The notes under the pieces were generated by a model that worked only from the letters and a program-made list of their open reading frames with translations, was not told the DNA's origin and made no database searches. A program made the translations under genes and the position numbers. From positions 1 through 64,000 of the forward strand of contig VSDK01025485.1 of the NCBI GenBank assembly GCA_009767595.1: a DNA stretch of 64,000 nucleotides, in the 5' to 3' direction. Origin of the DNA: Symbiodinium kawagutii (lineage: Eukaryota; Sar; Dinophyceae; Suessiales; Symbiodiniaceae). Every line of letters begins with the position of its first letter. The stretch's first letter is position 1. Positions 40,361 to 49,297 of this stretch are shown one piece after another.

Positions 40361-43300
40361 CGGATAGGCAATGCACGTTCATTCCCATCAACAAAGTAGC
40401 CAGGAGTCAAGGAAAACCTGGAGGCCACGACGTGATCACCTTTTGTTTTCCGCATAGCTTTTTGAATGGTTCTTGCAGCCTTCAGTCGGACCGGGTCCTC
40501 CGGTGTGGTCTTTATGTCTCTCATCTTTGCCATGTCCAACAAAGAATGCCACTTTCGATCCCCAGGTGTTGTGGACTGCAGAGTTTTGCTAACCTTGGCC
40601 AGCCCAATCTTGTCAATCCATTCTGAGGTGATTTCATCAAGTCCCACAACCGGCCATCCCTTGTGGATCATAATCTTGGCCAACAACGTCTTGGCTTCTT
40701 TGCGGGACTCTTGTTTGGATCCCCCACCCCATGTCTGTGAGACCACTGACAGGCGAATTGCACCCTTGAAAGGCTCAAAGTCACTCAGGACACCCTTGTC
40801 CATGTGGCGGAGTTTGCCCTGCTGGACCCATCTCATATGCGTGCATCCCGCCTGCTGGAAGACCAATTGAATCACCTGATCCAAAATTTGCAAAGACAGA
40901 TTCGCAGGAAGAGTGCCTTCCCACAACAACAGGCCTTCAAACTTGAATCTCACTGGGATGCCATTCGGAGCACGGAGGGCAGCCAAAGCACCGGAGAGTA
41001 TGCACCGTAACAATGGGTGGTGGGCGGCACTCGCAGGGGCAGCACTGTCGCCCGCAGGCAACAAATGTCCAACGTGTGGGTCATCACAAGGTTTCCAAAT
41101 CCATTTGGCCGCATGCAAGAAAGGAAACAGTGTCACCATCATTTCATCCATGCATCTGACTACCATTGGCCGCATGGCAGGATCATCAGGCATGACAACA
41201 ATCTTGTCATGAGAAACATGACACACAGGCAACAAACGCTTCAATGTTTCTTTCACTTGTTGCACATCAGTGATACTTGGGAGATGGCAGGTCCACACAT
41301 TGTCAAAATTCGGGACCTCAGTCATGAAGAGAGCAATTTCTGGGAAATTCAACGGAGTGTCAAGGACAAAAAGGTTGCCCCCTGCATCATACCCTTGCAG
41401 ATTCGGAATGAGACTGCGATCAACAATGGATTTGATTTCTTCGACTGGTTTCACATTGACCGGCAGGAGCTTCCACGCAGACTTGCGCAGAGCTAGGTCA
41501 AGACCCAACCGATCAACATACCTGAAGTCCAGCTTCATGTCTCGATCCAACTTCATAGTAGCTGGCACTGCTGTTCCATTCTGGTCAACCGCAAGCATGT
41601 CCAGTGCAAATGATCTCATGTTGTCTGAAAGCATTTGTTCCACGGTGGATGAGCCATCAACAACATACACATGTACACTATCCGGAAAAGTGCACTGGAT
41701 CTGATAACCAACTTCAAAAGGAAGAGTTGCCTGCACGGATGCTTCATCAACTTGCATGTCGAAATTGAAGGATGGTTCCACCCCCGCCACTGGTTGCATT
41801 TCCGGGTCATCGTCAGACGCATCACTCAACTGGATTGGTTCCATTTCGCAAATCATGTATGAATACCTACCTTCACTGAAATTCACTTTGACGACCGCAT
41901 TTCCTGCATGTAAACGGTGCAGCATGGCTTTCAAGACAACTTCCTGGGGGTTGTCCTTGACCGTCTCATCCAAAAGACGTCTTGCGACCATCATGACAAG
42001 CAGAGCATGCGGAGGTGCAATGCTATTTCCAACAATCAGGTGTCCCTTCTCATAGTTGATTGGAAGCATGAGTGGCACAAACAAACCATGTGCAATTGCA
42101 ATCTCACAAGGTGACCAAAAACGGACCCCGAAAGACCCATCTGCAAGCTCAGCGAAGATGCCTTTCTCCTTCAGTGTTCGATCTGACAGTTTGTGTTGTG
42201 ACCCATACTGGGCCACCATGGTGGCTAAGACAGCCCGGCCTCCTTTGATTCGCAATTTCAGCAGGTCATTCGAGGACATTGATCCGTTGTTCTTGAAGTA
42301 TCTGGAGCGCATGGCCTTGGTTGCAAATCGCACATCAGAGTACACTGCAAGAGTCTCAGTGTTCAGTGTCAAGTTCTGCTCATGCTCACGTGGGAGAGCA
42401 ATTCCAACCTGAAATGACTCAAGGTTCACATGCGCCATCGGAATGAAATCAAATGATTGCATGCTATGAGTGGGGTGATCGCTTCTGGCAAAGACTCCAA
42501 GCCATCGACGTCTAGCAATAGGTGCTAGCTTTCTCAGGTCTGATACTGACTCCCATACCAGCTTATAGCCTGCCCATCTCATCATGTCAATGACACACTG
42601 GAAGTGCTTGTGAGAACGAAATGTGTCCACATTCTCGACGGTGACCACATGGGGAGTGAGGAACCTCAGGCAAGAAATGGAGTGGATCATCAAACGACCA
42701 TCAGGATCATGTAAACCATCTCTATCTGAAGCACGTGACCACGGAGGACATGGTGCAGAGATCGCAGCCAAAAGCTTTCTCTGCCATGGTGTGCACTTGA
42801 TCCACGTCAGGTCCTTTACATCCCCAACAAACATGGTGTTGAGACTGGAGTCTCCATCAATGGACATGTACGGTCCCACACATGCAGCATGTTCAGCGTC
42901 AAACACATGTTCAATCTGATATGTTTTGCAATAGTTGGCAGCGATTTCATCAACGATTTCCACAGCATGCGTAGACTCCCATCTGATTCCCAACTTGTTC
43001 ATAGCGATGACCGCTTGCTTCCAGCCAGCAAGCCCACCTGCAAATAGTTCAACCATGGACCAACAACCCTCATCACCAGGAGAAGGTTTCGGGTACACAT
43101 TGGATCCGGACTTGACCACATGGAACTTCAACACTTTGACCTGCATGGGCGTGAGGTCCTGTGTTTTAGCCCGTTTGCTTGGATTTCCGGTAGTACGTGC
43201 ATTTTCATCAACACCGAAACCAGCATTACCACACGAGTCCGAACCCGAACCACCACACGAAGGATGATTATCAGATGATCTTGAGCGAATGGGCAAATGA

Positions 43301-43866
43301 TTGGAAAGAAGTCCTTCAGACACCAATGTTCCTGCTGAGTTCTGCCACTGAAAATCACCACTCTCTTCATGCCAGTGATTTGTGAAGAGCTCAACTCCTT
43401 GGAATTTGACATGTTCCAGCAAGACATGCGAGAAACTATCATGCTCATACGATGGAATCAAATTGGAATCAATGCTCCATTCAACGATTTGTTTGGCATC
43501 TCCCGTAGCCTTTTTCACACAGGAATGAGGGTGGCCCGCAGCACGAATGCAGCAAGCTGTCATCTGATTCACTGGAATGTCCAAAATTCCCTGATACGTA
43601 TTCACACCATGGTCAGTCGAAATCAGCATGTTGTTCGTCAATGCAACATTGTAGCATGAATCAACCACCCACAAAGTGTCAACACCTGACCATTCATAGT
43701 ACGACAACTCATCGCCCAGCCATCCGGAGGGAAGCATGGCACCACTCAGTTTGTGCCAGCAACGAGACCAGTTAACAGCCACGCCGCGGGAAGGCCTGAG
43801 CAATAATGGCTCATCTTGATTGGGATGTTCCTCCAACCCTTTTTTGGGATGGTGATGATGACCCAA
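40123..43866 (-). CDS. LINE ORF1, main part with C5-cytosine DNA methyltransferase
   Basis: 1247 codons open in one frame. Residues about 271-632 are a complete C5-MTase: motif I ELFAGGLAGW (273-282, AdoMet), motif IV PCPPWS (372-377, catalytic Cys 373), motif VI VENV (410-413), motif VIII RRRWLG (452-457), target-recognition region about 457-575, motif IX SPCEIAIAHG (about 585-594), motif X GNSIAPPHAL (613-622). The N-terminal 240 residues and the 600 after the domain are unfamiliar. No bromo-, PHD- or replication-foci domain is seen. It would methylate cytosine, perhaps on element DNA. The upstream ATG at 43979 in another frame is the likelier true start. Confidence 0.9.
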   Translation of the reverse strand: MGHHHHPKKGLEEHPNQDEPLLLRPSRGVAVNWSRCWHKLSGAMLPSGWLGDELSYYEWSGVDTLWVVDSCYNVALTNNMLISTDHGVNTYQGILDIPVNQMTACCIRAAGHPHSCVKKATGDAKQIVEWSIDSNLIPSYEHDSFSHVLLEHVKFQGVELFTNHWHEESGDFQWQNSAGTLVSEGLLSNHLPIRSRSSDNHPSCGGSGSDSCGNAGFGVDENARTTGNPSKRAKTQDLTPMQVKVLKFHVVKSGSNVYPKPSPGDEGCWSMVELFAGGLAGWKQAVIAMNKLGIRWESTHAVEIVDEIAANYCKTYQIEHVFDAEHAACVGPYMSIDGDSSLNTMFVGDVKDLTWIKCTPWQRKLLAAISAPCPPWSRASDRDGLHDPDGRLMIHSISCLRFLTPHVVTVENVDTFRSHKHFQCVIDMMRWAGYKLVWESVSDLRKLAPIARRRWLGVFARSDHPTHSMQSFDFIPMAHVNLESFQVGIALPREHEQNLTLNTETLAVYSDVRFATKAMRSRYFKNNGSMSSNDLLKLRIKGGRAVLATMVAQYGSQHKLSDRTLKEKGIFAELADGSFGVRFWSPCEIAIAHGLFVPLMLPINYEKGHLIVGNSIAPPHALLVMMVARRLLDETVKDNPQEVVLKAMLHRLHAGNAVVKVNFSEGRYSYMICEMEPIQLSDASDDDPEMQPVAGVEPSFNFDMQVDEASVQATLPFEVGYQIQCTFPDSVHVYVVDGSSTVEQMLSDNMRSFALDMLAVDQNGTAVPATMKLDRDMKLDFRYVDRLGLDLALRKSAWKLLPVNVKPVEEIKSIVDRSLIPNLQGYDAGGNLFVLDTPLNFPEIALFMTEVPNFDNVWTCHLPSITDVQQVKETLKRLLPVCHVSHDKIVVMPDDPAMRPMVVRCMDEMMVTLFPFLHAAKWIWKPCDDPHVGHLLPAGDSAAPASAAHHPLLRCILSGALAALRAPNGIPVRFKFEGLLLWEGTLPANLSLQILDQVIQLVFQQAGCTHMRWVQQGKLRHMDKGVLSDFEPFKGAIRLSVVSQTWGGGSKQESRKEAKTLLAKIMIHKGWPVVGLDEITSEWIDKIGLAKVSKTLQSTTPGDRKWHSLLDMAKMRDIKTTPEDPVRLKAARTIQKAMRKTKGDHVVASRFSLTPGYFVDGNERALPIRSISRNRVLRCWNGNKPFLGSINPFLWSRMNWGSSRWLDMTCQMDSRISLRLPSLQLMTESGQLSCGAVCGNLVRQKSR
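41971..43056 (-). other. C5-cytosine methyltransferase domain
   Basis: Extent of the domain from motif I to motif X. All key positions are intact: the Pro-Cys of motif IV, Glu-Asn-Val of motif VI, the Arg pair of motif VIII and Gly-Asn of motif X. Nothing in this copy predicts loss of activity within the domain itself. Confidence 0.9.
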
Positions 43867-43979
43867 TCACCCATACTCGTATCCGCCAAAGTAGCGATCC
43901 ACCACACCTTTAACAGGTTGCCAAAGCAAGAGGTGTTGAACATCTCTGTTTCGAAGGCTTGGGCTTGCGGTTTGCACAT
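43746..43979 (-). CDS. LINE ORF1, probable N-terminal piece
   Basis: From ATG 43979 the frame reads MCKPQAQAFETEMFNTSCF then WWIATLADTSMGDWVIITI, in better protein style than the His-rich start of the 43866 frame. The two frames cross at a run of six A at about 43844-43849. I infer that ORF1 starts here and shifts frame in or near that run; beyond it this frame is only a shadow. Confidence 0.6.
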   Translation of the reverse strand: MCKPQAQAFETEMFNTSCFGNLLKVWWIATLADTSMGDWVIITIPKKGWRNIPIKMSHYCSGLPAAWLLTGLVAGTN

Positions 43980-43995
43980 GTAACCCGTGATGGCG

Positions 43996-44096
43996 GTCAG
44001 GGGTCCCCCAAATCATACAAGAGTTCGATCACTTTGAGTAATACAACATCCATTTTCGGGGTCCCCCATTTTAAGAAACCACCATATTGTGCATAT
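43996..44096. mobile_element. family A element cut by the LINE 5' end
   Basis: Keeps GGGGTCCCCCAAATCATAC and the right terminus CCCATTTTAAGAAACCACCA. The first 15-20 bases of the left TIR are missing where the LINE begins, so the LINE junction may lie inside this element. Confidence 0.6.
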
Positions 44097-44212
44097 CTAT
44101 ATAGATGTAAAGATCGTTATATGATGTCATACCTATGCATAAACACAATTAAAAACACCCACACAATGCAGGAATCCTTTCACATGCATCTTTCTATCAT
44201 ATACCTTTTGAC

Positions 44213-44861
44213 TTGGGATGTGTTGCACACACCACCAACGACTTAGTGGTTCTTCCTACCGCTGAACTGTGTGACACAACCGTGGTGGGTCCCAACTTGG
44301 ACACCGAATCTGATCACAAGCTGCGATGGGACGCCGATCGCAACAAAAGAAACATGACACAGCACGATTTCGTTGGGGAGAACTGTTTGCTGCTTGACGT
44401 GGTTGGATGCAAGGGTCTTTTGGTCCAACCACTGATGGTAGCATCCACTGGAGTGGATGTGGTGACACCGTGGCAAATTATCCCCCATTTCGAGTTTTCT
44501 AAGTGCTGCCCAGCAGTCAGATACATATCCAACAGATCAACAGCAAGCGGCAACCATTCTCAATGGTTGATCACTCGTTTGGATTTGACAGGTATCAACA
44601 ATGGTTCCAAATGTGTGTTCTCGGTTCATTGAGCAAACTAGAATCTATGATCTTCAATGCTTTCCAAGCTCAATTCATCATTCTTGGCCAACTTTTGATC
44701 TATCATTAGGAATTCCACTTGGTTTGAAGCATTTTTTTCAGTTGTTACTCGGGATGGATGATAGGAAGCATATTTTTCGGGATGGCGCAACGAAGCACCC
44801 ACCAGAACTTGCGCCTCCTATGATCCAAGTACTAGAAGACTCCGACGACCATGCAGGATGA
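44213..44861 (+). pseudogene. candidate gene fragment in three successive frames
   Basis: 44213-44632 reads HTTNDLVVLPTAELCDTTV, then ENCLLLDVVGCKGLLVQPL. 44503-44709 (next frame) reads LGSLSKLESMIFNAFQAQF. 44601-44861 (third frame) reads LGLKHFFQLLLGMDDRKHI, then LAPPMIQVLEDSDDHAG, TGA. Successive frames of good composition suggest one coding sequence with two indels, or overlapping unspliced exons. No family recognised. Confidence 0.4.
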
Positions 44862-44955
44862 TCATGTTGATGCATAGACCCTTGAGCCCGTGATAAATAT
44901 GGTTCGGGAGATCAACCCGATGACCGTGGCTAGTTTATGCATATTGTTATCATAT

Positions 44956-45077
44956 GATATGGCAGTGGGTCAAAACCCCGTACCCCTGGTTCCCCATCAT
45001 GAACCATTGTTTTCCTTTATTATTGTTGGTAAATCCTCCATTAGTTGGTTGGTTAATATTGACCCACAGCCATATGG
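44956..45077. mobile_element. family B TIR element (reverse orientation)
   Basis: ATATGGCAGTGGGTCAAAAC to TATTGACCCACAGCCATAT. The next exon begins 12 bases after its end, and TATGGCAGTGGGTCAG recurs at that acceptor. Confidence 0.75.
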
Positions 45078-45088
45078 CAGTGGGTCAG

Positions 45089-45225
45089 CCTGAAAGTTTA
45101 TGATGACTCCCTTGATCCTGTTGAATCAGCTGTTTCTGCTGTGACGCCCAGGCTCGAAGAATATCTTCGTAGTGGGATGTATCAAGGCCCCGAAAAATGG
45201 GCTACGTGCAGGCTGCGTAGAAGGG
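45089..45225 (+). CDS. candidate exon 1 of a three-exon run
   Basis: GTGGGTCAG acceptor lying in a second copy of the family B terminus. Frame LKVYDDSLDPVESAVSAVT then PRLEEYLRSGMYQGPEKWA, TCRLRR. A GT donor at AAGG|G|GTATAAG leaves one base that fits the next exon. Acidic start, basic end. No family recognised. Confidence 0.6.
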
Positions 45226-45375
45226 GTATAAGCCAGGCATCACCAGGTCATGATTGTTAACCATGGTTAGACATGGTGAATAATGGCCAATAAGCCGTGC
45301 AACACAAAGTACGGATTGATCAGTGATACAACACACACACACACACCATGAAACCCATCAAATCAGCAAAAGCAG

Positions 45376-45480
45376 ACTGGAAGAACGGTTTCGTGAGCCA
45401 AAATACCAGTGGAACCATAGTCATTGGCAAAAATCTTCACCGTCACTTGTGGCCTGGGGGCTTTTTCCGGAGAAGCGAAC
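45376..45480 (+). CDS. candidate exon 2 of a three-exon run
   Basis: Acceptor AAAGCAG, frame WKNGFVSQNTSGTIVIGKN then LHRHLWPGGFFRRSE, donor GAAC|GTATGTG. Phase agrees with exons on both sides. An ATG at 45349 in the same frame offers an alternative start, but the splice edges are better. Confidence 0.65.
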
Positions 45481-45552
45481 GTATGTGAATTATGGTGAAT
45501 AGCGGTCAATGATGGTGAATTGCAGGGCTCAAGAACCAGCAATGACACTCAG

Positions 45553-45622
45553 TGAGAATCATCAACAATGATATGGGAAGATCCATGGTAGTGCCGGAAG
45601 ATCCATGGTAGTGCCGGAAGAT
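45553..45622. repeat. 20-bp tandem repeat, three copies, in an intron
   Basis: GGAAGATCCATGGTAGTGCC three times without change, inside the candidate intron 45481-45650. Confidence 0.9.
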
Positions 45623-45650
45623 CCATGGTAGTGCCATCCAATCCGGACAG

Positions 45651-45768
45651 ATTTGCAAGCGGAGGTCCAGTATCCAGGTCTTACTTCAACCGACTTCAAC
45701 CTGTCGATCAGTGAAAATCGACCAGTGATTCTTTTTGCATGCTCCAATGCCGAGTATGATCCTGTTAC
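45651..45768 (+). CDS. candidate exon 3 of a three-exon run
   Basis: Acceptor CCGGACAG. The split His codon is completed by the previous exon; frame LQAEVQYPGLTSTDFNLSI then SENRPVILFACSNAEYDPV, TCS, TGA near 45770. GC-rich and protein-like; possibly terminal. Confidence 0.6.
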
Positions 45769-46084
45769 TTGCAGTTGATTACACCCTGATCATCCCTGAT
45801 CAATCATGGCAACATGACCAAGAATCAATAGTCCACTAGTATTTGCCTACGAGTGAGTCGGCAATTGGATCCAAGTATCCCTGTTACATCTCCATGGCTG
45901 TTTGTCACCCCTCGTGTTCTTTGCACCTTCCTGATCTTCATCGCGCTATTTTGAAGTTGTTTGGTTAACCCTATAAGAAAGTGATAAGTGGGATCAGCCT
46001 AGGTCAAGTTCGCCTTTTTTCTCAGAAATGAACTAACAGTTTCTATGCAACAGCCAATGCCAGCTAAGCCAGTACTCTAGCCAT

Positions 46085-46254
46085 TCGTCTTGACCAGCAT
46101 CATTCACCAATATCAAGCACTATGATCCATTATCAAGCACTAGCATCCATTATCAAGCATTATCAAGCATTATCATCCATTATCATCCATTATCAACCAT
46201 CATCAAGCACCATTATCCACTATGAACCACCATCAACCACTATGAACCAGCCCA
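46085..46254. repeat. ATTATCAAGCATTATCATCC-type repeat
   Basis: Imperfect 10-bp units (TATCAAGCAT, TATCATCCAT) on the plus strand; ends before a short coding-like island. Confidence 0.7.
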
Positions 46255-46331
46255 GCCATGAACATCCCGCGCCTCGGGAGGCGTCTACGACGGTGACACC
46301 TTTCTGGAACCGATCTATGCCTTTGTGCCTT
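46255..46331 (+). CDS. candidate short exon
   Basis: After CAGCCCAG region, frame SRASGGVYDGDTFLEPIYA then FVP, TGA 46329-46331. A second frame (PREASTTVTPFWNRSMPL) is open to 46346. Confidence 0.4.
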
Positions 46332-46436
46332 GAACGCTGGTCATGAGATGCCCCGCGAAGCAACGGCAACTTTCGTCATTGCACACCGTGAACGGGTCGT
46401 GAGATGGGGGTGATCCTCTTTTTTTGACCCAAGTGA

Positions 46437-46588
46437 TCCCAAACTTATGCCAAAGTGATCCCGTTGCCAATGAGAGGTTACTGACTGACAGCCATTTCCA
46501 TCACCCACTGCAACTTCCATCATATTATTGCCTTGTTGATCGCCTTCCCAGTTTTCCGTTTCTTTTGGAACATATGCGGCCTTACCAC
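46437..46588 (+). CDS. candidate exon (strand uncertain)
   Basis: Frame QVIPNLCQSDPVANERLLT, then HFHHPLQLPSYYCLVDRLP, then FPFLLEHMRPYH, donor ACCAC|GTAGGA. The minus strand is also open over 46341-46598 with good composition, so strand is not settled. Confidence 0.4.
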
Positions 46589-46854
46589 GTAGGATCAACC
46601 AGCATCATTTGGTTGGTCGTTTCAACATCATTTGGTTGGTGGTTTCACACTTGGAAGCTGCCAGTTCTACCTTATGACATGAACCAACTTCACTTGCACA
46701 TATCGAGACCACCAAGAGGTTCTTTCCCATGAAGTGCTCCTCAATTAATAACTTGCTATCATCGGTAGGCCATCAATGGACCAAGCAATACTAGGCAACT
46801 ACGAACCAGTGATGCTTCATCCATGAACCATCAATTTCAACTCAGAGTTTACAG

Positions 46855-46906
46855 GTTACAGCAGGAAGTATGTGGGTATCGGAACTGCGACCTGCCACAA
46901 GCGAAG
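46855..46906 (+). CDS. candidate 52-nt internal exon
   Basis: TTTACAG|G acceptor, frame VTAGSMWVSELRPATSE, donor CGAAG|GTGAGT. Both edges are strong. GATGGTTGAAG-type repeats follow. Confidence 0.55.
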
Positions 46907-47280
46907 GTGAGTCCTTCTGGGTTTCTTATTACAGTGGGGATCAATGGGGCTTGATACAAATGATGGTGAACCTTGATCATATGAATGGTTGAAGATGTTG
47001 TACTGATGGTTGTAGTGATTGACGTTGCTTGTCTAGTGTTTCTTAATGGTTGTAATAGTGGTTGAGATTGGTTTCTTGCCAATGGTGCAATGATGTATTT
47101 CATGGCCAGATTTCATAATCATACTTAGATAGGTTTAAATTATCAATATATGATCTGATATGTATGATATTGCTGCTTATTTCTATGATATGATAGATAT
47201 GTATTTCCAGATTGACATAATCATCCACATGTATTATCTTCTTTACATATTGATATTACTACTACTTACACATATCATAC

Positions 47281-47423
47281 AAGCACATGCACGCATTGTG
47301 CTACGACAAAAGAGGTGGTTCGGTTGTTTAAATAGGCACCACTGGCGATGCACCGAGGATATGAACCTACAGATTGCGGGCCTTGAAGACTTGAAAGACC
47401 TCCCAGCTCCTTGGTGCTGCTGA
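47281..47423 (+). CDS. candidate exon
   Basis: Frame AHARIVLRQKRWFGCLNRH then HWRCTEDMNLQIAGLEDLK, DLPAPWCC, TGA. An AATAG|GC edge inside opens another frame. Directly upstream of the GTT repeat. Confidence 0.35.
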
Positions 47424-47439
47424 AAGTTTTCGTTGTTCT

Positions 47440-47517
47440 TGTTATTGGTTGTTGTTGTTGTTGCTGTTGTTGTTGTTGTTGTTCTGCTGTTGTTGTTGTT
47501 GTTGTTGCTGCTGTTAA

Positions 47518-47548
<31 letters not shown>

Positions 47549-47645
47549 CGTTGTGATTGGTTGGTTGGATGGTTGCTGGGTGGGTGGGTGGGTGGGTTGG
47601 TGGGTTGGTGGGTTGGTAGGTTGGTGGGTGTGGTTGGTTGTCGCT
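47440..47645. repeat. (GTT)n then (GGGT)n repeat
   Basis: GTT triplets with interruptions over about 110 bp, then GGTTGGTGGG-type repeats. The poly-Val/Leu open frames are artefacts. Confidence 0.9.
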
Positions 47646-47865
47646 GCTCTAGTTCTTAGGGGGTATTAGCGGTGGCGTTCAATCTTGGTCATGTCCTGTG
47701 ATCATGTATTGTAATCAAACAACTTATTTGTGACTTGGGCTTCTAGTCACCACATTGGGACCTACAAGTTATCGGTGCTACGCCAGTCTGTCTTTGTCCA
47801 TTATCTTGCACCCTGTGATAAAGCATGCCGTCTTTGATCAGCATCACTCAACTCTGAACCAACAG

Positions 47866-47986
47866 GTGCAACTTGTCGTTGTTGTATCGTCGTTGCTGTT
47901 CCATCGTTGTTTGTCCTGACAAGTTGCACCCACGGACATGCTGAAGACCTTTGCAGAAGCCTCGACAAACAGATCATGACAATTCA
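47866..47986 (+). CDS. candidate exon
   Basis: ACCAACAG|G acceptor, frame ATCRCCIVVAVPSLFVLTS then CTHGHAEDLCRSLDKQIMT, IQYL, TGA. Cys-rich start. The donor is uncertain. Confidence 0.45.
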
Positions 47987-48029
47987 GTATCTGTGATTTC
48001 CACTGTGGGCATGATAATGAATTGTCATT

Positions 48030-48110
48030 ATTTGCAGGTAAACACTCAATTGATTGCAGGTAAATTTCCATTATTTGTTCTCATTATTTGCAGGTAAACA
48101 CTCAAGCACT
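48030..48110. repeat. duplicated 3' splice-site segment
   Basis: CATTATTTGCAGGTAAACAC followed by TCAA occurs at about 48030 and again at about 48083, with a shorter third form (GATTGCAGGTAAAT) between. Each copy joins an acceptor-like TTTGCAG directly to GTAAA. Confidence 0.8.
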
Positions 48111-48204
48111 GAATCCACTCCATGACACTACTGTAGCAGCACATCTTTTCACCCTGAGCCAGCTGCTACACCAGCCTACCACTGTTGGCTTGCCCCAACC
48201 GTTG
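48094..48204 (+). CDS. candidate 111-nt internal exon
   Basis: Acceptor TTATTTGCAG|G, 37 codons in phase 0: VNTQALNPLHDTTVAAHLF then TLSQLLHQPTTVGLPQPL, donor GTTG|GTATTG. Good composition and edges. The same acceptor is duplicated 53 bases upstream. Confidence 0.6.
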
Positions 48205-48473
48205 GTATTGATTAATTAACCATTGATTAACCATCAGTTCAGTTTATTTAGCTTCAAGTAACGAGCTATCAGCCATCCTAAACCTATGTGCGCCATAACT
48301 AATCGTCAATTCACCATCTTCAAGCGCCTTTCGACAGTTATTGACCATATCTGACCACGAATTAGCCCTCATCTAGCCACCGACTGTCAACTGATTCATG
48401 ATGTGATTTATTGACAAGCTCTAACCAGCATAATGCTGGGTTGGTGGTTTCAAGAGGATGATTATTTTCAACC

Positions 48474-48600
48474 ATGCAAATCGGGATGATGGCTTCTAAT
48501 TTGCCTGCGCTCATAGCTTTTCGATGGGAAACGCTGCCAAGCACCAACCAGTCAGTCATCAAGCAGTTCTTGATAGCCATCAGAACCAAATCAAACATCG
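48474..48600 (+). CDS. candidate exon
   Basis: Frame QIGMMASNLPALIAFRWET then LPSTNQSVIKQFLIAIRTK, open to 48671. Family C-type termini (GGTTGGTGGTTTCAA at 48431, CACCAACCAG at 48541) flank or enter it. Confidence 0.35.
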
Positions 48601-49297
48601 TAGCTAGTCATGATTACAGACGATCACCAGCCATCAGGCACAAATCATCAGTCATCATGAAAAGCTGGTGATACAATGATGATTGACAATCATGGACTGG
48701 TACTGAATGATTATTGACATGATTGTTATGAGGTATTGACCACCATTGGTAACCATTAGTTGATCATCATTGACCAGCTAACTAACCGGATTGTTAAGCA
48801 TCACCGACATTTCCTCAGTTATTGATGGACCCCAGAACTTCTTTAACCACCACAAGATGGTATGGTCTCTGCCCTTCATAACCTGTTATTGAGGATTGAC
48901 AACAATTCCTAATTAATGGATTTACGTAGCCCTTAAAATAACCTCGTTTACCGGTTAAGCATCATATATTATATAATGGTTTTGAATTAGACAGCCTTTT
49001 ACCTTCGATCAATAATTCTTAACGCAATAACAATTGATTTGCCAACCATAAAGGTTCTTGACTCAATTATGAACTGAACAATCATTTGATCACTAACTCA
49101 GTAACACTTGTTTGTTCACTCACCTTGATGGTAATGAGTCAATATTATAACACATATGTAACTCAATTTTAGATAACTAATATTACGGCAAGACTCCATG
49201 GTTTGCCCGGATGCACAAGACCTGCCCAGAAGTTAGTCTTGTCAACTGTTCAAATCCCTGCGCAGGCCCGTTGTTTTGAAACTCTGAGAATCAAGAA

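Larger units (their letters stand above)
33573..43979 (-). mobile_element. LINE (non-LTR retrotransposon) with DNA methyltransferase in ORF1
   Basis: One minus-strand element of about 10.4 kb, the only large coding unit in the window. Order 5' to 3': ORF1 (N-terminal piece, DNMT domain, middle region, coiled coil), a gap of about 13 bases, ORF2 (APE-type endonuclease, reverse transcriptase, zinc knuckle, RNase H, C-terminal extension). Endonuclease plus RNase H places it near the I/Tad/R1 group of LINEs. No LTRs, A-tail or target-site duplication are visible, so both ends are approximate. Three frame breaks (about 43845, 40345, 36065) mean this copy is either recently decayed or carries assembly indels. 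It opposes the direction of the host exons. Confidence 0.9.

Noticed and set aside
43837-43866. His-rich start MGHHHHPKKG as true N-terminus of ORF1
   Set aside because: The other frame across the same bases (WVIITIPKKG, from ATG 43979) reads more naturally and crosses at a run of six A, so the His run is probably out of frame.
47411-47669. Poly-Val/Leu/Gly frames
   Set aside because: GTT and GGGT repeats; artefacts.
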